NCBI RefSeq assembly: GCF_001308875.1
Contig: NZ_KQ465110.1
Location: 124,001-188,000, forward strand
Direction of reading: 5' to 3'
DNA length: 64,000 nucleotides
Origin: Lysinibacillus sp. ZYM-1
Lineage (GTDB): Bacteria; Bacillota; Bacilli; Bacillales_A; Planococcaceae
Under the pieces are notes generated by a model, which was not told the origin of the DNA, searched no databases, and saw nothing but the letters and a program-made list of their open reading frames with translations. How positions within the stretch are numbered: position 1 is the first letter of the stretch; each line of letters begins with the position of its first letter. Below, piece after piece: positions 8,164-16,310 of this stretch. The translations under genes were made by a program, and so were the position numbers.

Positions 8164-9510
8164 ATGCCTTTAGTTATTGTAGGTATTGGCATTATTGCAC
8201 TGTTAATTTTAATAATGGGCTTTAAATTAAATACGTTTATCTCTTTAATCATTGTTTCGTTTGGTGTGGCTTTAGCTCTTGGAATACCTTTAGATGGCAT
8301 TGTGAAAACGATTGAAGCAGGATTAGGCGGTACATTAGGCCACTTAGCTTTAATATTTGGACTTGGTGCTATGCTAGGAAAGTTAATTGCCGATTCAGGG
8401 GGTGCACAACGCATTGCTATGACCCTTGTGAACAAATTTGGCGAAAAAAATATCCAATGGGCTGTTGTTGCGGCATCGTTTATTATCGGAATTGCTCTTT
8501 TCTTTGAGGTAGGGCTAGTCCTATTAATCCCTATTGTTTTCGCTATTTCAAGACAATTAAAGGTTTCAATTTTGTATCTCGGTATTCCGATGACAGCAGC
8601 TTTATCTGTGACACATGGATTTTTACCACCGCATCCAGGTCCTACCGTGATTGCGGGTGAATATGGGGCAAACATCGGTGAAGTATTGCTTTATGGTTTT
8701 ATTATCGCTATTCCAACTGTTATTTTAGCAGGACCATTATTTACAAAAGTGGCTAAAAAATTGGTGCCTGTATCATTCAATAAAACTGGGAATATTGCCT
8801 CTTTAGGAGAGCAAAAAACTTTCGAGTTGGAGGATACTCCTAGCTTTGGCATAAGTGTTTTCACTGCATTGTTACCAGTTATTTTAATGTCCATCGCTAC
8901 TATAATTACACTGCTACAAAAAACAATAGGTTTCGAAGATAACAGCTTATTAGCAGGAATCCGCTTCATTGGAGAGGCTGGTACTGCCATGTTAATTTCA
9001 TTATTAGTAGCCGTTTATACGATGGGTATAGCAAGAAAAATACCAATTAAGCAAGTAATGGAATCATGTACAACAGCAATCTCACATATTGGCATGATGC
9101 TGTTGATTATTGGCGGCGGTGGTGCCTTTAAACAAGTATTAATCGATGGTGGCGTTGGTGATTATGTAGCTGAGCTATTCCATGGAACTACCTTATCGCC
9201 CATTTTATTAGCATGGATTATTGCTGCTATTTTACGTATTTCATTGGGATCAGCTACAGTTGCTGCATTAACAACAGCTGGGCTAGTCATTCCTATGTTA
9301 GGTCAAAATGATGTGAACCTTGCATTGGTGGTCCTTGCGACAGGTGCTGGGAGCTTAATTGCTTCCCATGTTAACGATGCTGGGTTCTGGATGTTTAAAG
9401 AATATTTCGGGTTAAGTATGAAAGAAACTTTTGCTACATGGACTTTGCTAGAAACAATTGTATCTGTAGCTGGTTTAGGGTTTATTTTATTACTTAGTTT
9501 ATTTGTTTAA
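8164..9510 (+). CDS. gntP: Gluconate permease (GntP family)
   Basis: Proton-coupled gluconate uptake carrier, third gene of the operon. It has 448 residues, the length of B. subtilis GntP, and is hydrophobic throughout with roughly 12-14 membrane spans. Family landmarks include FGLGAMLGKLIADSGGAQRI, HGFLPPHPGPTVIAGEY and the C-terminal SHVNDAGFWMFKEYFGLS. A strong AAAGGAGGAG lies just before the ATG at 8164, and only 15 bases separate it from gntK. Confidence 0.95.
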   Translation: MPLVIVGIGIIALLILIMGFKLNTFISLIIVSFGVALALGIPLDGIVKTIEAGLGGTLGHLALIFGLGAMLGKLIADSGGAQRIAMTLVNKFGEKNIQWAVVAASFIIGIALFFEVGLVLLIPIVFAISRQLKVSILYLGIPMTAALSVTHGFLPPHPGPTVIAGEYGANIGEVLLYGFIIAIPTVILAGPLFTKVAKKLVPVSFNKTGNIASLGEQKTFELEDTPSFGISVFTALLPVILMSIATIITLLQKTIGFEDNSLLAGIRFIGEAGTAMLISLLVAVYTMGIARKIPIKQVMESCTTAISHIGMMLLIIGGGGAFKQVLIDGGVGDYVAELFHGTTLSPILLAWIIAAILRISLGSATVAALTTAGLVIPMLGQNDVNLALVVLATGAGSLIASHVNDAGFWMFKEYFGLSMKETFATWTLLETIVSVAGLGFILLLSLFV

Positions 9511-9537
9511 GAAATGTAAAAAAGGGAGCGAGCATAA

Positions 9538-10938
9538 ATGTTAAATACAATAGGCGTTATTGGTTTAGGTGTTATGGGCAGTAATATCGCCTTAAACATG
9601 GCTAATAAGGGCGAGCAAGTAGCGGTTTATAATTATACACGTGATCTAACTGACAAACTTCTACAAAAAGTCGAAGGACAAGCGCTTACTCCTTACTATG
9701 AAATAGAAGATTTTGTGCAATCTTTAGAAAAACCAAGAAAGATCTTTTTAATGGTGACTGCTGGTAAAGCCATTGATTCGGTGATTAATTCTGTGGTGCC
9801 TTTCCTTGAAAAAGGCGATGTGATTATGGATGGCGGTAACTCTCACTATCAAGATACAGAACGCAGAAACGATGAACTGAAGGACCGAGGTATCGGGTAT
9901 TTAGGGATTGGTATTTCAGGTGGTGAGGTTGGAGCTTTGACAGGCCCTTCTATCATGCCTGGTGGTGATCAAGAGGTCTATGAAAAAGTTGCTTCTATTC
10001 TTACGAAGATTGCAGCACAATTTAAAGGTACTCCATGCTGTACGTATATTGGTCCTAAAGGTGCAGGTCATTTCGTCAAAATGGTGCACAATGGAATTGA
10101 GTACGCTGATATGCAGCTCATTGCTGAAGCCTATACATTTTTAAGAAAAAATGTTGGATTATCTGTTGAGGAAATTGCTGATATCTTTGAAACGTGGAAT
10201 CAAGGAGAATTAAAAAGCTATTTAATCGAAATTACAGCTGAAATTTTAAGAAAAAAAGATGATTTAACTGGATTACCACTAATCGATATGATTCTCGATA
10301 AAGCTGGCCAAAAAGGAACTGGGAAATGGACGAGTATGCAATCCATCGATAACGGCATTCCTACTTCGATTATCACAGAGGCCTTATTTGCTCGCTATAT
10401 TTCATCATTAAAAGAGGAACGAGTTCGTGCAGAAACGGTATTAACAGGACCACACATTACTCAGCCAAATCTAGATAAAGATGTGTGGGTAGAATATGTC
10501 AGACAAGCCTTATATATGGGGAAAATCTGTGCCTATGCACAAGGATTTACACAATATAAAATGACATCAGAGCTGTATGATTGGAACTTACCATTAAAGG
10601 ACATTGCGCTCATTTTCCGTAGTGGCTGTATTATTCGTGCTGAGTTTCTAAATGTTATAAGTGAGGCTTATCAAAAGCAGCCTGCACTAGCTAACTTATT
10701 AATAGATCCATACTTTGCAGAAAAAACAAAGAATTATCAAAGTGGGTTGAGAAAAATTGTGTGCGAAGGTATACAGGCAGGGAATGCATTTCCGTGTTTA
10801 AGTGCTTCTCTCACATATTACGATAGTTATAGAACTGGTTCTTCAAATGCTAACCTATTACAGGCACAGCGTGATTATTTCGGCGCCCATACGTATGAGC
10901 GAACTGACTTAGCAGGCACTTTTCACACGGATTGGTAA
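9538..10938 (+). CDS. gntZ: 6-phosphogluconate dehydrogenase, decarboxylating
   Basis: Oxidatively decarboxylates 6-phosphogluconate to ribulose 5-phosphate, reducing NAD(P)+. The Rossmann motif GLGVMGSNIALNMA is near the N-terminus. The substrate segment GISGGEVGALTGPSIMPGG and the catalytic-lysine segment GAGHFVKMVHNGIEYADMQ follow. The protein is 466 residues, as expected. Its position as the last gene of gntRKP(Z) means a second household copy may exist elsewhere on the chromosome. AAAGGGAGCG precedes the ATG. A strong bidirectional terminator follows. Confidence 0.95.
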   Translation: MLNTIGVIGLGVMGSNIALNMANKGEQVAVYNYTRDLTDKLLQKVEGQALTPYYEIEDFVQSLEKPRKIFLMVTAGKAIDSVINSVVPFLEKGDVIMDGGNSHYQDTERRNDELKDRGIGYLGIGISGGEVGALTGPSIMPGGDQEVYEKVASILTKIAAQFKGTPCCTYIGPKGAGHFVKMVHNGIEYADMQLIAEAYTFLRKNVGLSVEEIADIFETWNQGELKSYLIEITAEILRKKDDLTGLPLIDMILDKAGQKGTGKWTSMQSIDNGIPTSIITEALFARYISSLKEERVRAETVLTGPHITQPNLDKDVWVEYVRQALYMGKICAYAQGFTQYKMTSELYDWNLPLKDIALIFRSGCIIRAEFLNVISEAYQKQPALANLLIDPYFAEKTKNYQSGLRKIVCEGIQAGNAFPCLSASLTYYDSYRTGSSNANLLQAQRDYFGAHTYERTDLAGTFHTDW

Positions 10939-10940
10939 GT

Positions 10941-10995
10941 AAAAAGGCTAAAATATACATCATCCCTTCGATGATTGTATATTTTAGCCTTTTAT
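10941..10995. terminator. Bidirectional terminator of the gnt operon
   Basis: Long stem AAAAGGCTAAAATATACA / TGTATATTTTAGCCTTTT, extended by TCATC/GATGA around a short loop, with T- and A-tracts outside. It overlaps the stop codon of the convergent cyclase gene. Confidence 0.85.
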
Positions 10996-12536
10996 TCTCT
11001 ACAAACATGTACTCGGTTACGTCCGGCATGTTTTGCTGAATATAGTTCCTTATCTGTCTTATTCAAGAGTTGATATAACGTGTCTTCTACATTTGTACCT
11101 TCAGCAACCCCACAGCTTATCGTAGCAGTAATAGGTCCCTGAGTAGTAACAAGAGGTTGTAGCTCTACACTTTGACAAAGCTGATCAGCTAACGCTTCTC
11201 CCTCTGACAGGGTGTACCCCTTTAAGGCGAGAACAAATTCTTCACCACCATATCTTGCAAAAAGTTCACCTTTTTTCAATTCACCATGACAAACCTTGAC
11301 GACATGAATAAGTAATTGATCACCCACAGCATGGCCATACGTATCATTAACATTTTTGAAATAATCAATGTCTATTAACACCACAGTAAATGGGATTGAG
11401 GCTCCTTTTGCCTCAACATATGCTTGACTACATTGTTGAAAAAACGCACGTCGATTATAGACTTGTGTCAGTTCATCATAAAAAGCTTGTTTCTCTAACA
11501 TTCGTTGTAATTTTTTCACCTCAGTTATATCCGTGAAAATTAGTAATAGTCCACTACCATGATTCACATGCTGAAGTGCTGAAATGCGCACTTGATAGGT
11601 ACGGTTAGTAAGATCCAGCTCAAATTCTTGTGTCTTCACTATGGTCTCTAATGTAAATGGGATAGATTGTTCTGTTACCTCAATTCATATCTTAGTAAAG
11701 TTTAAGCCGAACATATATCTAGTTAATGGTGGAAACATCTTGTTACATGCTTGATTAAACTCTATTAATCGAAAGCTTTCATCCAACACGATAACGCCAT
11801 CATTGATACTATGAAATATTGCATCCTTAGCGACAGGCATTACTCTAAACAGTCGAGAAGAGTGAATAGACCATAAATATAAAAGTGACGAAGCCCATAA
11901 AACCATTGGTACTGGATCAATCCCTTGTGGTGTTAAGCCCAACAAGTATATAAATGCTGTTATAATGGGAATCAACTGACCACACATTAACGTAATTAAT
12001 TGCTGACGATAAGACTTAGCTGTTTCTTTCCAATGAGTCAATACTAGTAAAAATGCTACCAACATGCTGGAAAATGTGAATATGCCATGAATGATATACC
12101 ATATACCAATTTCCTGATGAACATAAGGAGCCCCCAACACAGGGTCAATTTCAAATACTCGATAATGCAAATGATGGATATCATTCGTAGCAACCATCAC
12201 TATACTAATAACAGGAATAACAAGAATTCCAATGAGTTTTTTCTTTGATAATTTAAAGCCCAAGTACTGCATGATAAACAATAAGCCTAAAGGTGCTGAA
12301 GTTGCCATGCCGACATATAGAATGGTTGTCCAAATCTTTATAGCCTCAAGTGATGTAGCTATTAAACAAAACGCAGATGCAAAACAGTACACCGTTATTA
12401 AAGCTGTATAACCAATAAACCGTTGAACAATTTTAGTATAATTGAAGCGTTGTAGAAATACGTATAAACATAAATACAAATTTAGTACACCCGATGTACA
12501 GCTAAGAGTAATAAAAGCGGTCAATTGCGAATTCAT
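10992..12536 (-). pseudogene. Membrane diguanylate cyclase interrupted by one TGA
   Basis: A single frame runs from about 12536 (MNSQLTAFIT; an earlier ATG at 12584 is possible) to 10992, broken only by TGA at 11685-11687. The N-terminal part (about 225 residues) has seven or so membrane helices of the 7TM histidine-kinase N-terminal type. It is followed by a PAS-like segment (AIFHSINDGVIVLDESFRLI). The same frame continues after the TGA with PAS/PAC-like sequence, then DELTQVYNRRAFFQQ and the GGDEF domain with RYGGEEF as the catalytic loop. A GTG at 11639 could restart translation but lacks a good ribosome-binding site. It would have made c-di-GMP; as read, the sensor and catalytic parts are separated. 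Confidence 0.8.
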
Positions 12537-12649
12537 GTCTATGAACTTCTTTAAATTTTTATTTTTAATGTAGCATAGATGCAAAACTTTGTGGATTTAT
12601 TTATGGCACAAATGGCATCAAAAATCTAAAGGGATTCAGGAGAATCAAC

Positions 12650-12979
12650 ATGACGAATAAGGACAACTTAGATATCATATTTTCAGACCAAACCGAAAGC
12701 CACTCCCATCCTTTTTACAATAAACAAATTGTTTTTACAGGCGCACTTTCCACCATGACCCGGTCAGACGCAGCCAAACAAGTAAAGGCTTATGGCGGTT
12801 TTTTGCAAGGCACCGTTACACAACAAACCGATTTTGTCATCCTTGGAGACAAACGTCGTGGCATAAGCATCAAACAACGCAAGGCCGAGCAGCTAATGAA
12901 CCTTGGCCAGGACATTCAAATACTTATAGAGGATGACTTTTTATGGCTTATTTCCATGTCAAAAGAGATTGAAAGGTAA
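12650..12979 (+). CDS. Stand-alone BRCT-domain protein
   Basis: A 109-residue protein that is almost entirely one BRCT domain (about residues 22-105), like the C-terminus of NAD-dependent DNA ligase. Landmarks are QIVFTGALSTMTRSDA, KAYGGFLQGTVTQQTDFVI and the closing DDFLWLI. The N-terminal 20 residues look disordered. BRCT domains bind DNA ends, poly(ADP-ribose) or phosphoproteins; the role of a free bacterial one is not known, DNA repair being a reasonable guess. CAGGAG lies before the ATG. Terminator follows. Confidence 0.85.
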   Translation: MTNKDNLDIIFSDQTESHSHPFYNKQIVFTGALSTMTRSDAAKQVKAYGGFLQGTVTQQTDFVILGDKRRGISIKQRKAEQLMNLGQDIQILIEDDFLWLISMSKEIER

Positions 12980-13016
12980 AAAGAGTATGTATGACTTCTC
13001 TACATACTCTTTAATC
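12978..13016. terminator. Bidirectional terminator
   Basis: Stem AAAGAGTATGTA / TACATACTCTTT with a 9-base loop between two convergent genes; the minus-strand side follows the stop at 13022. Confidence 0.75.
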
Positions 13017-13021
13017 AATTT

Positions 13022-14110
13022 TTATTTTATCGGCACGACAATAGGCTTCAATGTATACGGTTCTTTTATAGGTTCCAATGCCCCTGAGCTATCCTTGATT
13101 TTGTAAACACCCACTACAGGAGTGATCATAACCGAGGTAGCTTGTTCATCAAAGTTGTTTGCAACAATGCGTGGGAAATTTCCACGCCCTTCGAAATCTG
13201 TATTATGACTAGTCCCTCTATAATGAATAACATTATAATTATTCCCTAAATTATCACTCACAATATAGTCAATAAGGACACCCCGCCATGCATCATTCTC
13301 ATTTGCTATCAAGACCTCTTCTGAAAGATAAAATGCTGTAGAAATAGGTGTCTTCGTTATTTTAAAAGCTTCTATTTTTATGCCTTCACCTTCCGTTTTC
13401 ATACGATCCTTTTCCACGCGCTGTGTTTCACTTTCAAGCTTCTCTAAAATAAATTCAAATGCCCAGTCTCCCGCCACTGAATTATTGCCATTATTTAAAT
13501 CCACGATTTGATTCCCCTGAAAAGTAATATGAACTTCCTCCGGCTTTGAGCCTCTAATAAGTTCAAAAATGTACAATACCGCATACTCATTGTTGCTTAT
13601 CTTTTGAACCAAATAATTTTTTGAGAAGCCGCCGTATTGATACCTATTGCCAAATTCCTCAGCGGATACTTCACGATTTTCACTATATAAAACAGGTCTT
13701 TCCCCTAAATCCTTTTCGCTTTTTATGGTGTAAGCAATAGTAATATTTTCGCCATCATATACAGCGTCTGTAACAGTTACTTCAACTCCGTTACTTTCTT
13801 GGCTCATTTCAACATTTGTAGAATAATGATCATAATTGTTAAATACATACCTTTCATCATCAATGAATAATTCGAATATACTTCCGATAAACGGTAAATT
13901 TGCAGCAAATGTAGGAAATGTATAGCCAAGTGTCATACTGAATGCGATAAAAAAGGTAGCCGCTACAATAAAATTCCTGATAAAATGCTTTTTCTTTTTG
14001 ACCTTCATGACATTTCTTTTAATTCTCTCTTTTTCAAGTCTACTTACTTCCATTGGCTCCATATTTATATCAAGGTTTAAATCATTAAATTGTTTATATA
14101 ACTTTTTCAT
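13022..14110 (-). CDS. DUF4179-type membrane anti-sigma factor
   Basis: A 362-residue protein with a cytoplasmic N-terminus of about 45 residues, one membrane helix (FIVAATFFIAFSMTLGYTF, about residues 47-66) and a large extracytoplasmic part. The segment after the helix (LPFIGSIFELF, then NNYDHYSTNVEMSQ and VTVTDAVYDGENITIAYTI) matches the DUF4179 pattern of putative anti-sigma factors. The gene overlaps the upstream sigma factor gene by four bases (ATGA). That overlap strongly supports a sigma/anti-sigma pair in which the N-terminus holds the sigma factor at the membrane. The inducing signal is unknown. Confidence 0.8.
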   Translation of the reverse strand: MKKLYKQFNDLNLDINMEPMEVSRLEKERIKRNVMKVKKKKHFIRNFIVAATFFIAFSMTLGYTFPTFAANLPFIGSIFELFIDDERYVFNNYDHYSTNVEMSQESNGVEVTVTDAVYDGENITIAYTIKSEKDLGERPVLYSENREVSAEEFGNRYQYGGFSKNYLVQKISNNEYAVLYIFELIRGSKPEEVHITFQGNQIVDLNNGNNSVAGDWAFEFILEKLESETQRVEKDRMKTEGEGIKIEAFKITKTPISTAFYLSEEVLIANENDAWRGVLIDYIVSDNLGNNYNVIHYRGTSHNTDFEGRGNFPRIVANNFDEQATSVMITPVVGVYKIKDSSGALEPIKEPYTLKPIVVPIK

Positions 14111-14661
14111 GTCATACTTCCCCCTAAACGAATTTGCTGTAATCGTTTTTTTCCACGATATAGTCGATTATCAATAGCAGCTTTTGTTAAACCACAATGA
14201 GCAGCAATTTCTTCGTTCTTCATATTTAAAAAGTATTTCATTGTAAAAATATCACGATCTAACTGCTCTAATTGAGTCATCATCATGAGCAATTCGTCTG
14301 TAGATGTCTTGATGAAGTATTCTTCCTCGGCTGATATTGCTACCTCACCTGTTTCATTGAGCCCATAAAAATATGGTGTTTTAGACAGCCCTCTTTGTTT
14401 TGAAATTGCTTTAAACTTTGCTATCGTGCATATCCATCTTCTAAAATCTTCTTTATCTCCTTTAAATTGTTTAGCATTTTCATAAGCCCCTAAAAATGTA
14501 TCACTCATACATTCCTCTATTATTTGAGGATCATTATAGGATTTTAGAGCATTGTAAATGATTGCTTTTACAATTCCCATATATTCATCAATGACGTATT
14601 GAAGTGCTTCTTCCCGCCTTTTCTTAAGATGCTTAATAAAGTTTTCATCCGTTACCCTCAT
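14107..14661 (-). CDS. ECF-type sigma-70 factor
   Basis: An RNA polymerase sigma factor of 184 residues with region 2 in the first half (MGIVKAIIYNALKSYNDPQI, then DTFLGAYENAKQFKGDKEDF and RRWICTIAKFKAISKQR). Region 4 has the helix-turn-helix near the C-terminus (MKNEEIAAHCGLTKAAIDNR then LYRGKKRL). Regions 1.1 and 3 are missing, as usual in ECF factors. GAAGAAGGGG precedes the ATG. Co-transcribed with its membrane partner. Autoregulation would be usual, but I could not make out an ECF promoter in the 120 bases upstream. Confidence 0.88.
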   Translation of the reverse strand: MRVTDENFIKHLKKRREEALQYVIDEYMGIVKAIIYNALKSYNDPQIIEECMSDTFLGAYENAKQFKGDKEDFRRWICTIAKFKAISKQRGLSKTPYFYGLNETGEVAISAEEEYFIKTSTDELLMMMTQLEQLDRDIFTMKYFLNMKNEEIAAHCGLTKAAIDNRLYRGKKRLQQIRLGGSMT

Positions 14662-14777
14662 GCAAACACCCCTTCTTCCACAACTTTAAAGGATCCTTCA
14701 TATAAAACATCGCTCAAACTTCAAATTCTTCTCATATTACTTAAAAATATTTATTATTTCAATTTTATAACAAATAT

Positions 14778-14810
14778 AAAAGGCTAAATCCTAATTGATT
14801 TAGCCTTTTT
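14778..14810 (-). terminator. Terminator of the cyclophilin gene
   Basis: Stem AAAAGGCTAAATC / GATTTAGCCTTTT with a 6-base loop, downstream of the stop at 14845. Confidence 0.75.
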
Positions 14811-14844
14811 AACGTTTAGATTATGTTTAGATTTTTATCAAGAA

Positions 14845-15516
14845 CTACTTATTTACCTTAGGTGCTGGATAATCAAAGCCCTTCGTATCCACTTCCACCT
14901 TTTTCATTTGCTGATCTTCTAGTGGTTTATCTGCACCATCTCGCTCAGCAGCAACAATGGCATCCACCGTTTCCATTCCTTCAATTACTTTCCCAAAAGC
15001 TGCATATTCACCATCAAGATGTGTAGCTTCTTTCACCATAATGAAAAATTGTGATCCTGCAGAGTTTGGATCTTGTGAACGAGCCATTGAAATAACCCCT
15101 CGTTCATGCTTCAGGCTATTGTCAATACCATTTGAGGAAAACTCACCATCAATTGAATAGTCAGGTCCACCTGTACCATTACCTAAAGGATCTCCACCTT
15201 GAATCATAAAATCAGGAATTACTCGATGGAATATAAGACCATCATAAAATCCCTCTTTCACTAAGGAAATAAAATTAGCTACTGTATTCGGTGCTACAGC
15301 AGGTTCCAATTCAATGACAATTTTTTCATCATTGTTCATCGTAATGGTCACAATGGGATTTTCTTTTACTTTTGATGCGTAATCCACCGTTTCTTCCGAT
15401 TCATTCGTTGTAGTTCCCTCTGTTTTCTTACTGTCCTTAGTACCACAGCCCGTCAATACAAAAATGATTGCTAGCAGTGATAACACTAAATAAAAACCTT
15501 TATTACGTGTGAACAT
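14845..15516 (-). CDS. Cyclophilin-type peptidyl-prolyl isomerase lipoprotein
   Basis: Extracytoplasmic prolyl isomerase anchored by lipid. The signal peptide ends in a lipobox LTGC (Cys24), followed by a charged linker. The cyclophilin domain covers about residues 50-215, with FHRVIPDFMIQGGDPLGNGT, the SMARSQDPNSAGSQFFI active-site strand and GEYAAFGKVIEGM. Length 223 is usual for lipidated cyclophilins. It likely helps fold secreted or cell-wall proteins. Monocistronic. The ATG at 15516 has GAGGAG-like purines (AAGAGGAG) upstream. Confidence 0.92.
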   Translation of the reverse strand: MFTRNKGFYLVLSLLAIIFVLTGCGTKDSKKTEGTTTNESEETVDYASKVKENPIVTITMNNDEKIVIELEPAVAPNTVANFISLVKEGFYDGLIFHRVIPDFMIQGGDPLGNGTGGPDYSIDGEFSSNGIDNSLKHERGVISMARSQDPNSAGSQFFIMVKEATHLDGEYAAFGKVIEGMETVDAIVAAERDGADKPLEDQQMKKVEVDTKGFDYPAPKVNK

Positions 15517-16310
15517 CTTTTCAACTCCTCTTATTTACCATCAATTCATTATAAAACTATCGGATGATTAACCACAAATCAATAACACATCTCTATCCAA
15601 AGGACTTTTATTATTACTGCCCCTGCCCTCAATTGTTATTTAAACTGTGCTTAAAAGTTATAACAGCCAAATTATCTGAATATTAAATAAAAAAATAAGG
15701 AAATAATTTAATAGAGGATATTTTAAGGTACTGTAGAAAAAATTTAGGAAGATCTTTTATCTTGAATGGATTTTAATGATTTTAAATTTAATTTTGATCC
15801 TTAATAGTAAAACATTAAGGAGGTTAAGAGATTGAAGTGAGCTCAATATTCATTCAATTTATTTCAAAAACATATGATGATGCAAATACGATTTTAAATA
15901 GAATTCAATTAAATAATAGAAAAATCTAGATATTCTTCAACTTAAGTAATGCCAACCCATTTTAGAATTAACACTTTATTGTCCCCTGAAAACGTCACAA
16001 AATGCACCTACGAGCTGTTTACTAAATGTACATTTACTTTTCACCCTTTGTCCCAACCTAATAGATGATTATTGCCACTGTAGAATATATTTAAATTTAC
16101 TTTTTCTTAAAAAGGATTCTAGTCCTACATAAAAAGGTAATGGCTTAAACAAAAATATATCCATAAGAAATTTTTACTAATTTCCATATTTTTTTACCTA
16201 CCTGTTTATTACTACTGTAAAATAAAATACTAAGACATTCGATACGAATAAAGCAAAAATTTAACAGAAATCTCTACAGGACAATGATATAAAATTGGGG
16301 GTTCATTTAA
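15517..16310. other. Long intergenic stretch
   Basis: Nearly 800 AT-rich bases. The only ORF-like item is a GTG at 15837 giving 30 codons to 15929; an AAGGAGG lies 13 bases before it, too far for a confident call. A block near 15980-16060 is richer in GC and looks unlike its surroundings, possibly an old insertion scar, but I found no matching inverted end. The right end must hold the promoter of the following signalling gene. Confidence 0.35.

Noticed and set aside
11685-11687. Programmed readthrough or selenocysteine at the TGA in the cyclase gene
   Set aside because: No selenocysteine insertion element or conserved context could be seen, and a nearby gene shows ordinary TGA nonsense mutations; plain inactivation is simpler.
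15970-16060. Block resembling an insertion-sequence end
   Set aside because: No transposase remnant, no matching inverted partner and no target duplication found.
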